From: Bifidobacterium actinocoloniiforme DSM 22766
GTDB lineage: Bacteria > Actinomycetota > Actinomycetes > Actinomycetales > Bifidobacteriaceae
Assembly (NCBI RefSeq): GCF_001263395.1
Contig: NZ_CP011786.1
Location: 1,674,001 to 1,738,000 of the forward strand
Direction of reading: 5' to 3'
Length of the DNA: 64,000 bases
Under the pieces are notes generated by a model. The model ran no database searches. It was not told where the DNA came from and worked only from the letters and a program-made list of their open reading frames with translations. The position numbers were made by a program, and so were the translations under genes. Of the stretch, positions 26,587 through 35,431 are shown in pieces (the stretch's first letter is position 1; each line of letters opens with the position of its first letter).

Positions 26587-27351
26587 ATGGAGGTAATCAA
26601 AGGCGTGCATCTGGATGCCACCGGCGCTCTCACCGATGACGTGGCCGAGGCCATCAAGAGTAACGTGGACATCAACAAGCACAGTACGGTTCGAGAGAAC
26701 CTCTATGAAGCGCTGCGCAAGGCTGTCATCCAGGGAGATATAGAGGATGGCGCCTGGATCAGCGAATCCTGGTTGGCCCAGGAGCTCAACGTTTCCCGCA
26801 CGCCGGTGCGGTACGCCTTGAACCGCCTGGCGGACGAAGGGCTCCTGGTCTCCCGTCCCAGGATGGGGGTCATCGTCAAGGGCGTCAGCGCTGATGACGT
26901 CCGCGAGGTGTTCGACATCCGCGAGCGTCTGGAGGCTCTGGCCACCCGCACCGCGATGCGCCGCATGGATTCCAGCCAGTTTCAGGAGCTCAGGACCTTA
27001 CTCGGGCACACCGAGCATTGTTACGAGCGAGGTCAGTTCGATCAGGCCATAGATTGCATAGGCGAGTTCGACCGCTTCATCTATCGGGCGAGTGAGCTGC
27101 CTCGGCTGGCGGATATAGTCCTTGAGCTTGAGGACTATCTGCGCCATTTCCGCCTGCTGGCGCTCTCCCGAACCGAGCGGCTGAGTCAGGCCATCCAGGA
27201 GCACCGGCGCATCTACGAGGCCATGTCCGCCGGCGACGAGCGCCAGGTCAACGACGCGGTCAGCGATCACTTGGCGCATTCCGAGCGGTACCTGCTCTCC
27301 CTCATGCAGGCTAGGCGCACCGCCGCACGACCGGGGGAGGCGCACCAATGA
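26587..27351 (+). CDS. GntR-family regulator, FadR/FCD type (first of two)
   Basis: 254 residues: ~35-residue N-terminal extension, winged helix (about 38-105, LAQELNVSRTPVRYALNRL), then an all-helical FCD ligand domain with the metal/acid-binding residues in FIYRAS, EHRRIYEAM and DHLAHSERY. Lies between citF and citC and overlaps citC by 4 bases. Enterococcal citrate clusters are controlled by a GntR protein, CitO, so it is likely the citrate-responsive regulator here. It aligns along its whole length with the second GntR gene at 28964. Start ATG 26587 is preceded by GAGGTGGG. Confidence 0.9.
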   Translation: MEVIKGVHLDATGALTDDVAEAIKSNVDINKHSTVRENLYEALRKAVIQGDIEDGAWISESWLAQELNVSRTPVRYALNRLADEGLLVSRPRMGVIVKGVSADDVREVFDIRERLEALATRTAMRRMDSSQFQELRTLLGHTEHCYERGQFDQAIDCIGEFDRFIYRASELPRLADIVLELEDYLRHFRLLALSRTERLSQAIQEHRRIYEAMSAGDERQVNDAVSDHLAHSERYLLSLMQARRTAARPGEAHQ

Positions 27352-28385
27352 CGCTTCCGCAACGCATGTGGCTGGATCTCGATCCTGTCTCGGAAACCGC
27401 CTGGAGGCGGCTGCTGACCCAGTCGGGTCTTCATCCCGACCTGCAGGTGGACTACACGGTTGGCGTGTTCGAGGGGGGGCGGCTGGTCGCCACTGGCTCA
27501 CTCCTGGGAAATATCATCAAGGAAGTGGCCGTATCTCCCCAGTCTCAGGGCGGTAACCTGCTCTCGTCAGTGGTGCAGGCGCTCCTGGACCGGCTGGCTG
27601 AACAGGGCTTGACTCATAGTTTCGTCTATACCAAACCGGAAACCGCCGGGTTTTTCCGCTCTTTGGGATTCCGCCAAGTCGCTGGCACCGACAAGGCCGT
27701 GCTGTTGGAACAGGGGTACCCCAATATCCAGGATTACCTGCGCTCTCTGGACGAGCGCCGGCTGCCGGGGTCCGATGCGGCGGCCATCGTGATGAAAGCG
27801 GATCCGCCCACACTAGGCCACGCTTACCTGATCGAACGGGCCGCTCATGCCAACGACGCCCTCTATGTGTTCGTCCTCTCTTCCCGGGACACGCTCCTGC
27901 CTGCCCAAGAGAGGATGCGTCTAGTGTCACGCATGTGCCGCGACCGGCCGGGAGTGAGCGTACTGCCCACTGGTGATTATCTGGTCTCGGCGGCCACTTT
28001 CCCTAGCTATTTCCTCAAAGACAAAGCTCGCGGGGAAGTGGCCCGGGAGCAAGCCCGGCTCGACGCCACCATCTTTCGCGATCTCATAGCGCCCGCGCTT
28101 TCCATTTCCCACCGGTACGTAGGCCAGGAGCCATACAGCGCGGTCACGGCCTTGTATAACGAAGAGCTTGGGCGTGTGCTCCAGGGCAGCCCCGAGCTGG
28201 TCGTGCTGCCGCGGCTGGCTGTGGGCGGCGTCCCGGTCAGCGCCAGTCAGGCACGGCAGGCCCTTGCCGACGGCAATCGCGACAAGTTGCAGTCCCTGGT
28301 CTGCCCCGGGCTTGCGGATGAGATATGGCGCTGCGCCAGACCCGGACAAGATGGGAAGGAGGCGGACGATGCTAAGAACGCGTAA
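27348..28385 (+). CDS. citC: [Citrate (pro-3S)-lyase] ligase
   Basis: 345-residue enzyme that acetylates the carrier arm of citrate lyase with acetate and ATP, switching the lyase on. N-terminal GNAT-like domain (LLGNIIKEVAVSPQSQG, TKPETAGFFRSLGF) is followed by a nucleotidyltransferase domain with the HxGH-type site ADPPTLGHAYLIE, where the first His of the usual motif is replaced by Pro-Thr context, and the second-site SASQARQAL near the end. ATGA overlap with the GntR gene; 17 bases overlap with citX. Confidence 0.95.
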   Translation: MTLPQRMWLDLDPVSETAWRRLLTQSGLHPDLQVDYTVGVFEGGRLVATGSLLGNIIKEVAVSPQSQGGNLLSSVVQALLDRLAEQGLTHSFVYTKPETAGFFRSLGFRQVAGTDKAVLLEQGYPNIQDYLRSLDERRLPGSDAAAIVMKADPPTLGHAYLIERAAHANDALYVFVLSSRDTLLPAQERMRLVSRMCRDRPGVSVLPTGDYLVSAATFPSYFLKDKARGEVAREQARLDATIFRDLIAPALSISHRYVGQEPYSAVTALYNEELGRVLQGSPELVVLPRLAVGGVPVSASQARQALADGNRDKLQSLVCPGLADEIWRCARPGQDGKEADDAKNA

Positions 28386-28908
28386 TCTGGATGGCCCACA
28401 GGTGGATTTGGGGCAAATGCTGGCCGCTAGGGACGCTGGCGTTGCCAAGGAGCGCGAGCTCTTGCGGGCCCACCCGGGTTCCGTTCTCATTCATATGAGT
28501 ATGCGTATACCTGGTCCGGTCAAGACAGGCGCTAGGGTCGAAGCCGTATTTGATCAGGCCGAAGCCTTTCTAGCGCGAAGTCAGGCGGACAGGCTCCTGG
28601 ATGAGCGAGTGAACCACCTGCCGACGGGTCCAGTGGCCTATATGGTCGTGCGTGGCGACTTGAAATCACTCAAAACCGAGATGCTGACTTTCGAGAATGA
28701 GCACGACTTGTGCGATTTGCTTGATGTCGACGTGATGGAATTGGAACATGATGGACTGGTCCAGCTGTCCCGCCGCGATCTGGGCTTGGGACCGCGGGCA
28801 TGTCTGATTTGCGGCGGCGATGCCAAAGTCTGCTCGCGCTCGCGTAGGCATGGCTTGGAGCGGGTGCTTCAAGTGGTTGAGGCCATCGTGGATGAGGGCT
28901 GGAAGTGA
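28369..28908 (+). CDS. citX: Apo-citrate lyase phosphoribosyl-dephospho-CoA transferase
   Basis: 179-residue enzyme that attaches the prosthetic arm to CitD. Recognised by LLDVDVME (catalytic Asp motif, canonical DLDV), LGLGPRACLICGGDAKVC and SRSRRHGLERVLQ. GGAAGGAGG lies 6 bases before ATG 28369, which is within the end of citC. The order citC-citX-(GntR)-citG shows all maturation genes are present. Confidence 0.94.
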   Translation: MLRTRNLDGPQVDLGQMLAARDAGVAKERELLRAHPGSVLIHMSMRIPGPVKTGARVEAVFDQAEAFLARSQADRLLDERVNHLPTGPVAYMVVRGDLKSLKTEMLTFENEHDLCDLLDVDVMELEHDGLVQLSRRDLGLGPRACLICGGDAKVCSRSRRHGLERVLQVVEAIVDEGWK

Positions 28909-28963
28909 GACGTTCGTTTCGGCGCGGTTTCAATCCGCGATGGATCAAATTCAGGAGGCGTGG

Positions 28964-29659
28964 ATGGACCCTGTAGCGGCGATGGTCGCCAAGAACATGC
29001 TGCCGTCCAGGGAGCGGACCATAGGTGAGACCATATACCAGGCCTTGCGCCGAACCATCGTCCTTGGCGAGATTCCCCGGGGTTGTCGGATTAATGAGAA
29101 GATCATGGCCGAAGCCCTGAACATCTCGCGAACCCCTATCCGGCATGCGGTGGAGCGCCTGGACCAAGAGGGCCTGGTGGAGAGGCGCAGCGGTGTGGGA
29201 GTCGTCGTCAGGGGCATCTCCATTAAGGATGCCCATGAGATCTTTCAGATTCGTCAGGAGCTCGATTCGTTGGCCACCGTTCGCGCCATGGATCTGATGG
29301 GCCCGACCCAGTTCGTTGAGCTTAAGGCCGCGCTTGAGCAGACGGACCGATTGGACGCTGCTGGCAAGGTGGTGGAAGTGACCCGTAAATTCACCGAGTT
29401 CAACGATTTCATCTACGATGCCAGCAAAATGCCACGCCTTAAAATCATCATCAACCGCCTCAAAAACTATCTGGTGTATTTCCGGGATATCAGTGTCAAC
29501 GGCGACGACCGGCGGCAGCTGGCCATCAAGGAGCATTGGCTCATATACCAGGGCATGGCTGCTGGGGACCACGAGCAGGTGGAGCGGATAGTCCACACCC
29601 ACCTGGATCATTCGCTCGATTTTATTCTCAAGGTCATGAGGTCAAGGAACATTGCGTAG
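28964..29659 (+). CDS. GntR-family regulator, FadR/FCD type (second, paralogue of the first)
   Basis: 231 residues: winged helix (about 18-85, MAEALNISRTPIRHAVERL) and FCD ligand domain ending HTHLDHSLDFIL. Shares with the gene at 26587 the sequence order SRTPxRxAxxRL, the FCD layout and C-terminal His positions, so the pair arose by duplication. ATG 28964 with AGGAGG 5 bases before it is preferred to ATG 28940. Its stop overlaps the citG start. It may control the same promoter or respond to another acid. Confidence 0.9.
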   Translation: MDPVAAMVAKNMLPSRERTIGETIYQALRRTIVLGEIPRGCRINEKIMAEALNISRTPIRHAVERLDQEGLVERRSGVGVVVRGISIKDAHEIFQIRQELDSLATVRAMDLMGPTQFVELKAALEQTDRLDAAGKVVEVTRKFTEFNDFIYDASKMPRLKIIINRLKNYLVYFRDISVNGDDRRQLAIKEHWLIYQGMAAGDHEQVERIVHTHLDHSLDFILKVMRSRNIA

Positions 29660-30503
29660 CCAACTACCCGAGATAGCGCGACTCGCCTCCCAAGCCTTGG
29701 TCTCGGAGGTTATGCTGGCTCCAAAGCCGGGCTTGGTGGACCCCATCTCCAATGGAGCGCACTCCGACATGGATGTGGATACGTTCCTGGCCAGCGTCGG
29801 GGCGCTCGCCCCCTTTTTCCCCGAATATCTCGAATTGGGCCGACGGTCCACCGGCGAGCAAGATCTCTACCATCAGCTCAGGCGGACCGGCCGTCAGGCG
29901 GAGGCGAGCATGCTGAGCGTCACCGGAGGTGTTAACACGCATAAGGGGGCCAACTTCTCCTTGGGTTTCCTATTGGGCGCCCTGGGCAGGCTCTTGGCTT
30001 CCGCCTCCCTGTCCCAGCTGGCGGCGGCGGACTTCGCTCCGCTTTTTCCCCTGGTTTCCCGCCTGGCCGCCGCTTCCATGGAAGAACTGACCGGCCTCGA
30101 CCAGCAAGACGGTTTGAGCCACGGGCAGGAGGTTTATTTGCGCGATGGGGCGGCGGGCGTGCGTGGCGAAGCCTGCGCTGGGTATCCAATGTTGCGTCTA
30201 GTGGTCCTGCCGTATCTGCGCTCCAGTCCCGAGTACGCAGACACGCGTTACTTGCGCCTCATGACGCTGCTCATGTCTGGCTTGGAAGACGCCAACCTGC
30301 TTCATCGGGGCGGCCGTCCGGGACTCGTATTCGTCCAAACCAACGCCCGCGCCCTTCAAACATTACCCGCCACCTGCCTGGCTCAAGCCCTCCGGGACTT
30401 TGACCGGGAATTGATTGAGCGACATTTGAGCCCGGGTGGCAGCGCGGACTATCTGTCGCTGGCATATTTTTTTGACGGGCTTATTGAATTAGCCGACTGC
30501 TGA
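29652..30503 (+). CDS. citG: Triphosphoribosyl-dephospho-CoA synthase
   Basis: 283-residue enzyme making the citrate-lyase prosthetic group precursor from ATP and dephospho-CoA. Motifs: APKPGLVDPISNGAHSDMD, GGVNTHKGANFSLGFLLGAL, GLSHGQEVY, and LMSGLEDANLLHRGG. TTG at 29652 is the only start that keeps the KPGLVD part, with AAGGA 3 bases before it; it overlaps the preceding stop. Last gene of the citrate cluster; no clear terminator follows. Confidence 0.93.
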   Translation: MRSQLPEIARLASQALVSEVMLAPKPGLVDPISNGAHSDMDVDTFLASVGALAPFFPEYLELGRRSTGEQDLYHQLRRTGRQAEASMLSVTGGVNTHKGANFSLGFLLGALGRLLASASLSQLAAADFAPLFPLVSRLAAASMEELTGLDQQDGLSHGQEVYLRDGAAGVRGEACAGYPMLRLVVLPYLRSSPEYADTRYLRLMTLLMSGLEDANLLHRGGRPGLVFVQTNARALQTLPATCLAQALRDFDRELIERHLSPGGSADYLSLAYFFDGLIELADC

Positions 30504-30604
30504 CCGCCGCCGTTCCTTCGGTCCAGCGCCCCGCGTTTTCGGCTCCCTGCCCTATGATAGAGGTCTGATCATCCCCCAAGGTACGAGACGAGGTAGTTTT
30601 TCCC

Positions 30605-32128
30605 ATGCATGTGTTCAGGACCAAAACCGTCGAGCAGACCTTGGCCGAGACCGGTGAGGAGGGGCGCACGCTCAAACGCACCCTGTCCACTTGGGACCTC
30701 GCTGTCATGGGGGTGGCGGTCGCGGTCGGCGCGGGCATCTTCTCGGTGGGTGCCCAAGCGGCGGCCTTCCATGCGGGCCCTGCGGTCATTCTCAGCTTCA
30801 TCATCGCCGGCGTGGTCTGCGGGGCGGCGGTCATGTGCTACGCCGAATTCGCCTCGATGATCCCGGTCTCCGGTTCGGCTTACACCTTCACCTACACGAC
30901 GATTGGCGAGATCGTGGCCTGGGTGATTGGCTGGGATTTAATCCTGGAGATGATGATGGCCGCCTCGGTCATCTCCAAGTACTGGGGTGTCTACCTGAAC
31001 GACTTCATCCACCTGATGGGCGGGCAGGGGTTCTCGACCACGGTCGCGTTCGGCGGCTTCCACGTGGACCTGGCGCCCCTGTTCGTCGTCGGTCTCTTCA
31101 CCGTCCTGCTGATTCTGGGCACCAAGATGTCGGCCCGCTTCGACGGCGCGCTGACCATCCTCAAGATCGGCATCGTCCTGTTCGTCATCATTGTCGGCTT
31201 CTTCTACATCAAGGCAGAGAACTACCACCCCTTCATCCCGCCTGAGCAGCCGGCTTCGTCAATCAAGGGCCTGGAGGTCACTTCGACCATGGCCGAGCCC
31301 CTCTGGCAGTGGGTCACCGGAATGAGCCCCACAGCCTACGGCGTCCCCGGCATCCTCTCGGGCGCGGCCCTGGTCTTCTTCGCCTTCATCGGCTTCGATG
31401 TGGTGGCCACCACCTCCGAGGAGGCCAAGGACCCGCGCAGGACCGTCCCGCGCGGCATCTTCCTGGGTATGGTCATGGTCATCATCCTCTACGTCCTGGT
31501 TGCCATCGTCACCACCGGCATGGTCTCCTACAAGGACCTGGCCAAGTCTCCCTCGCCCTCCCTTGCCACGGGCTTCGAGCTGGTGGGCGCCAGCTGGGCG
31601 GCCAAGCTGATCTCATTCGGCATCGTCGTGGGGCTGACCACCGTGGTCATGGTCCTCCTGCTGGGGCTGACCAGGATCGTTTTCGCCCTCAGCCGTGACG
31701 GTCTGCTGCCGCGCGGCCTGAGCCAGACCGGCCGCTTTGGCACCCCCTCCCGGATCCAGCTGATGGCCGGCATCCTGGTCGCTGTCGTGGCCTGCTTCTT
31801 CAATATCGACGTCTTGTCCGACATGGTGAACATCGGCACGCTCTCCGCCTTCATGCTGGTGGCCCTGTCCGTCCCGATCATGCGCCGTAAGCGCCCTGAC
31901 CTGCCGCGCTCTTTCAAGATGCCCGGCAACCCGGTCATCCCGATTCTGATCTCCTTGGCCTGCCTGTGGCTCATGCTCAACCTGACCGTGCTCACCTGGA
32001 TCCGCTTCATGATTTGGCTGCTGATCGGTTTCGCCATCTACTTCAGCTACTCCTACCGGCACTCCCGCTTAGGCGAGGAGCTCCTCAGCGACACCATCTC
32101 CGCTGAGGCGCTCAAAGGCCTGAACTGA
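30605..32128 (+). CDS. APC-superfamily amino-acid permease (CAT-like)
   Basis: 507-residue membrane carrier with about 12-13 membrane segments. N-terminal TWDLAVMGVAVAVGAGIFSVG is the APC substrate loop (GAGIF), and FIGFDVVATTSEEAKDPRRTVP is typical of the cationic amino-acid transporter branch (YfnA-like). The C-terminal segments LMLNLTVLTWIRFMIWLLIG complete the CAT plan. Actual substrate unknown. A TATGAT -10 box at 30553-30558 may drive it; a poor ribosome site (GAGGT) precedes the ATG. Unrelated to the citrate cluster that ends 100 bases upstream. Confidence 0.88.
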   Translation: MHVFRTKTVEQTLAETGEEGRTLKRTLSTWDLAVMGVAVAVGAGIFSVGAQAAAFHAGPAVILSFIIAGVVCGAAVMCYAEFASMIPVSGSAYTFTYTTIGEIVAWVIGWDLILEMMMAASVISKYWGVYLNDFIHLMGGQGFSTTVAFGGFHVDLAPLFVVGLFTVLLILGTKMSARFDGALTILKIGIVLFVIIVGFFYIKAENYHPFIPPEQPASSIKGLEVTSTMAEPLWQWVTGMSPTAYGVPGILSGAALVFFAFIGFDVVATTSEEAKDPRRTVPRGIFLGMVMVIILYVLVAIVTTGMVSYKDLAKSPSPSLATGFELVGASWAAKLISFGIVVGLTTVVMVLLLGLTRIVFALSRDGLLPRGLSQTGRFGTPSRIQLMAGILVAVVACFFNIDVLSDMVNIGTLSAFMLVALSVPIMRRKRPDLPRSFKMPGNPVIPILISLACLWLMLNLTVLTWIRFMIWLLIGFAIYFSYSYRHSRLGEELLSDTISAEALKGLN

Positions 32129-32187
32129 GCGCCCGGACGGTCCTCGGGACTGGTTAGTCTGGCACTACTTAGGATGAGGAGGGACTC

Positions 32188-32508
32188 ATGACGTATGTGA
32201 TTGCGCAGCCGTGTGTGGATGTGAAGGATAAGGCTTGCGTGGATGAGTGCCCGGTGGATTGCATCTACGAGGGTCCGCGTGACCTGTACATCAATCCTGA
32301 CGAGTGCGTGGATTGCGGGGCGTGCGAGCCGGTGTGCCCGGTGGAGGCGATCTTCTACGAGGACGACCTGCCCGAGGATTGGGCCTGGTACAAGGACGCG
32401 GCCGTCGACTTCTTCAACCAGGTCGGCAACGCGGGCGGCGCCCAGGCCCACGGCCCCTACGACCACGACCACCCCCAAGTCGCAGCCCTGCCACCGCAAG
32501 GTCAGTGA
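32188..32508 (+). CDS. fdxA: 7Fe-type ferredoxin
   Basis: 106-residue soluble electron carrier. The first cluster region is [20 protein letters not shown] and the second is [17 protein letters not shown], the FdxA pattern for one 3Fe-4S and one 4Fe-4S centre, followed by the usual acidic [12 protein letters not shown] stretch and a His/Gln tail. GAGGAGG lies 6 bases before the ATG, and TAGGAT (32170-32175) may be the -10 box. A hairpin terminator shared with dinB follows. Confidence 0.93.
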   Translation: MTYVIAQPCVDVKDKACVDECPVDCIYEGPRDLYINPDECVDCGACEPVCPVEAIFYEDDLPEDWAWYKDAAVDFFNQVGNAGGAQAHGPYDHDHPQVAALPPQGQ

Positions 32509-32531
32509 CGCCGCGATAGTGGTCTTCTCAA

Positions 32532-32564
32532 GCAGCCCGGCCCGCTTCACGCGCGCCGGGCTGC
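32532..32564. terminator. Terminator between convergent fdxA and dinB
   Basis: Perfect 10-bp stem GCAGCCCGGC / GCCGGGCTGC with a 13-base loop, 24 bases after fdxA and 65 bases from the dinB stop; may serve both strands. Confidence 0.75.
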
Positions 32565-32628
32565 GCCTGTTCTCACGGGTCCTTTGGGGGGCTCTTCGGA
32601 TTTCCGCGACCGGGGGGAGGGTCGGCGC

Positions 32629-33903
32629 TCACAGCCCGAACTTTACGGCTCCCTGTCCGTAGCGGCCGCGAATCGAATCCAAGGCCCGCTCGGCCGTCGC
32701 CAACTGGGCCCGCCTCAGGCTCTCTGTTTCGCCCTCCTCCTCTTGCAGGACTTCATCCAGCGAAGGTTGCACCGGAGTCTCCTCGGCCTTGCTCAGCGAG
32801 GAGGCGGACACACCCGCCAGGCGGATCAGCCGGGGCAGTTCGCCGCTGGCCACCTGCTCCTCGGTCATGTTCAGCATGGTCTGAAGCAGTCGCATTGCCT
32901 CGGGGTGGATGGCTGAGGCAGCGTGGAGGGGCACACGGGAAGTATGGGATTTCGTCATGTATTTCAGGTCGTCGAAGCGCAGTTTGACTGTGATGGTCCG
33001 GGCCAGGAGCCCTCGCTTCCGCAGGGATGAGGCCACCTCGTCACTGCATTGGCGCAGGAGGTCCGAGACCGCCTTGAGCGAAGCCGTGTCCTCCAGGAAG
33101 GTGCGCTCAGCCCCAATCGACTTTTCTGGGGTGTAGGGGGTCACCACCCGCTTGTCCATCCCCTGTGAGGCCAGAGCCAGCGTATGGGCGCTGATGCGCG
33201 AGCCGGTGGCTTGGACCAGCTCGGCCTCGGAGCTCCGGCTGAGGGCGGCCACATCCTCGATTCCCCAGTCTTTGAGCCGTTTCTCCAGGGCTTGGCCGAT
33301 GCCGGGGATGGCGCGCAGGGGCATGAGTTGGATGAACTCGGCCTGACGGGCGCGTGGGATCAGCAGCATCCCGTCGGGTTTGGCGTTGGTCGAGGCCATC
33401 TTGGCGATTAACTTGTTGGAGGCCACACCCACCGAACAGGTCACATGGAAGAGGGCGGCCACTCGCTGCCTTATCCAGCGCGCGATGTTGGTCGGACGCC
33501 CCCAGCGGCGCAAGGCCGCGGACACATCCATGTAGCATTCGTCCACCGAAACTTGCTCCACCTGGTCGGTCACCCGGGCGAAGACCTGGCTGAAGATGCT
33601 CCGGGAGACGGCTCGGTAGTAACTCATGTCAACCGGTAGGAAGATTCCGTTCGGACATAGGTGGCGGGCGCGAGCCACCGGCATGGCCGAATTGATGCCG
33701 TAGGGGCGGGCCTCGTAGGACGCGGCGGAGACCACTGAGCGCGGGCCGGTTCCTACGATCAGCGGCAGCCCTTTGAATTCGGGGTGACGGGCGACTTCGC
33801 AGGAGGCGTAGAAAGCATCCATATCGATATGGAGCACAGTGCAGCCGGTCTCGTCGCCGCCCCAGTCGCGCTTAGCGGCAGCCAGTCTCGGTGCAGTGCT
33901 CAT
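32629..33903 (-). CDS. dinB: DNA polymerase IV (Y family)
   Basis: 424-residue translesion polymerase. Palm motifs HIDMDAFYASCEVA (metal Asp pair) and SVDECYMDV (catalytic Asp-Glu, with Cys where most have Ala), fingers VVSAASYEARPYGI, helix-hairpin-helix RAIPGIGQALEKRL, little-finger domain to ~residue 350, then a tail with QPSLDEVL that could bind the sliding clamp. A TAGGAT -10 box (33910-33915 on the plus strand) ends 6 bases before the ATG, so the mRNA is probably leaderless. Confidence 0.95.
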   Translation of the reverse strand: MSTAPRLAAAKRDWGGDETGCTVLHIDMDAFYASCEVARHPEFKGLPLIVGTGPRSVVSAASYEARPYGINSAMPVARARHLCPNGIFLPVDMSYYRAVSRSIFSQVFARVTDQVEQVSVDECYMDVSAALRRWGRPTNIARWIRQRVAALFHVTCSVGVASNKLIAKMASTNAKPDGMLLIPRARQAEFIQLMPLRAIPGIGQALEKRLKDWGIEDVAALSRSSEAELVQATGSRISAHTLALASQGMDKRVVTPYTPEKSIGAERTFLEDTASLKAVSDLLRQCSDEVASSLRKRGLLARTITVKLRFDDLKYMTKSHTSRVPLHAASAIHPEAMRLLQTMLNMTEEQVASGELPRLIRLAGVSASSLSKAEETPVQPSLDEVLQEEEGETESLRRAQLATAERALDSIRGRYGQGAVKFGL

Positions 33904-34080
33904 GCCTCCATCCTATCCTCCGCCTGCGCCCCAGCATATCCGCCCCTTGCCTGGTGGGAGAAAGCCCCTGCCACGCTTGCCGGCAGTAAGGGAAACCGGA
34001 CGCTACGGCGCGTCTGACCGCCCTAGGTGATAGTCTTGTTTGTTGTGGTCTTAAGCAGGCTTTACTCTGCGCTAAGCCAC

Positions 34081-34167
34081 GGAGACGTGCCTGAGTGGCC
34101 GAAAGGGGCACCCTGCTAAGGTGTTGACTGTGCAAACGGTCCAGGAGTTCGAATCTCCTCGTCTCCG
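34081..34167 (+). tRNA. tRNA-Ser (GCT)
   Basis: 87 bases with long variable arm; acceptor GGAGACG / CGTCTCC, anticodon GCT at 34115-34117, T-loop AGTTCGAATCT. No CCA encoded. Confidence 0.96.
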
Positions 34168-34178
34168 CAAGAAGCGGT

Positions 34179-34220
34179 AAGAACCTGGGAATCGTTGGTG
34201 CCAACGGTCCCCGGGTTCTT
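34179..34220 (+). terminator. tRNA-Ser terminator
   Basis: Long stem AAGAACCTGGG (34179-34189) with CCCCGGGTTCTT (34209-34220) and inner CGTTGG / CCAACG. Confidence 0.88.
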
Positions 34221-34514
34221 GCTATGCCTGGCTGGACGGAGAAAGCGGGTGAGCTGTGAGGGGCGGCCGGGCCTTGGATCGGGCGCTGCGTATGGGCTCG
34301 CTTGGCGGGCGATGCGCTACCGGGTTTTTGCGGCGGCCGGTAGTGTCGTCGATGGGACTGTGACTGAGGTCGCCGCTGTCGAAGTCGCATTTGGTTTCTC
34401 CTCCCGAAGGGGGTGGGGAGGCGGGGAACTGGGATAGACTTGACTCATGGTCCGCCGGCACTGGAGCCGTGCGGAAGGCGACGGCAGCGATGCCGCAGTG
34501 ATAAAGGAAACGAT
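34221..34514 (+). promoter_or_regulatory. glpF upstream region
   Basis: No gene of note in about 294 bases. A -10 box TAGACT at 34435-34440 would start the glpF mRNA at about 34447, giving a 68-base leader that begins with an ATG opening a 36-codon frame overlapping the glpF start. Confidence 0.4.
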
Positions 34515-35249
34515 ATGGATATCGCATTCACGACCAAATTGGCGGCGGAATTCATAGGTACGGCCATACTGATGATTTTCGGTAACGGGGCGGTGGCGAA
34601 CGTGGAGCTCAAGGGCACCAAGGGCTATCATTCCGGCTGGCTCACCATCGCGATGGGCTACGGGTTCGGCGTGATGCTCCCCGTGCTCATGTTCGGCGGT
34701 ATTTCGGGCGCGCAGATTAACCCGGCCATGACGATCGGACAGGCGGTCAACGGCATGTTCCCCTGGTCGCAGGTGGCCCCGTTCATCCTGGTGCAGCTGC
34801 TGGGCGCGGCCGCCGGACAGCTGATCGTATACGTGGTCTACTATCCCCACTACATGCAGACCGACTCGCCCCAGGCGATTCTGGCCTCCTTCACCACTAC
34901 GGACGCTTCCGAATCCAAGGTCAACTATTTCATTAACGAGTTCGTTGGCACGCTGCTGCTGGTGCTGGGCGCCCTGTGCTGCCTGGAGGGCGCTTGGGGC
35001 TCTAAGAACAAGGCTTCGGCGGCCATCGTGGTGGGCTTCATCGTCTGGGGTCTGGTCACCTCCTTGGGCGGCCCCACCGGCCCCGGTCTGAACCCGGCCC
35101 GGGACCTGGTGCCGCGCATCCTCCACCAGTTCCTCCCCATCCCCCACAAGGGCTCCTCCCGCTGGGACGAGGCCTGGATTCCGGTCGTCGCCCCGATCCT
35201 AGGCGCCATCCTAGGCGCCTTCCTCTTCAAAACCCTCTTCGCTCTCTGA
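34515..35249 (+). CDS. glpF: Aquaglyceroporin / glycerol uptake facilitator
   Basis: 244-residue MIP-family channel with six membrane segments and two half-helices. NPA boxes are INPAMT (first) and GLNPARD (second); the Asp after the second NPA box marks the glycerol-conducting branch rather than water-only AqpZ. AAAGGA lies 6 bases before ATG 34515. It stands alone between a tRNA and a convergent gene; no glpK or glpD is next to it. Closed by a strong hairpin. Confidence 0.92.
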   Translation: MDIAFTTKLAAEFIGTAILMIFGNGAVANVELKGTKGYHSGWLTIAMGYGFGVMLPVLMFGGISGAQINPAMTIGQAVNGMFPWSQVAPFILVQLLGAAAGQLIVYVVYYPHYMQTDSPQAILASFTTTDASESKVNYFINEFVGTLLLVLGALCCLEGAWGSKNKASAAIVVGFIVWGLVTSLGGPTGPGLNPARDLVPRILHQFLPIPHKGSSRWDEAWIPVVAPILGAILGAFLFKTLFAL

Positions 35250-35302
35250 GCGGCTTGGGCAGCTGGCGACGCATTCGTCCGCGTTTTCACCGCTTACGGT
35301 CG

Positions 35303-35342
35303 TAGCCACAATCGCGATGCTTACGCGCTGCGATTGTGGCTA
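35303..35342. terminator. Terminator between glpF and the convergent YigZ gene
   Basis: Perfect 13-bp inverted repeat TAGCCACAATCGC / GCGATTGTGGCTA (35303-35315, 35330-35342), 14-base loop; symmetrical and fit for both directions. Confidence 0.82.
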
Positions 35343-35431
35343 GGAAGGGGGCAGGCATGGCGCGAACGTCTTTGCCTCCCCTGATTTGGCAAGGGCGGGA
35401 CCGAGAGCGCGGGTGGCGGGTTCGGCCTGGT

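Noticed and set aside
18807-30503. Citrate cluster as a recent foreign island
   Set aside because: No flanking repeats, tRNA integration site or transposase; GC and codon use look like the neighbours by eye, so recent transfer is not supported without computation.
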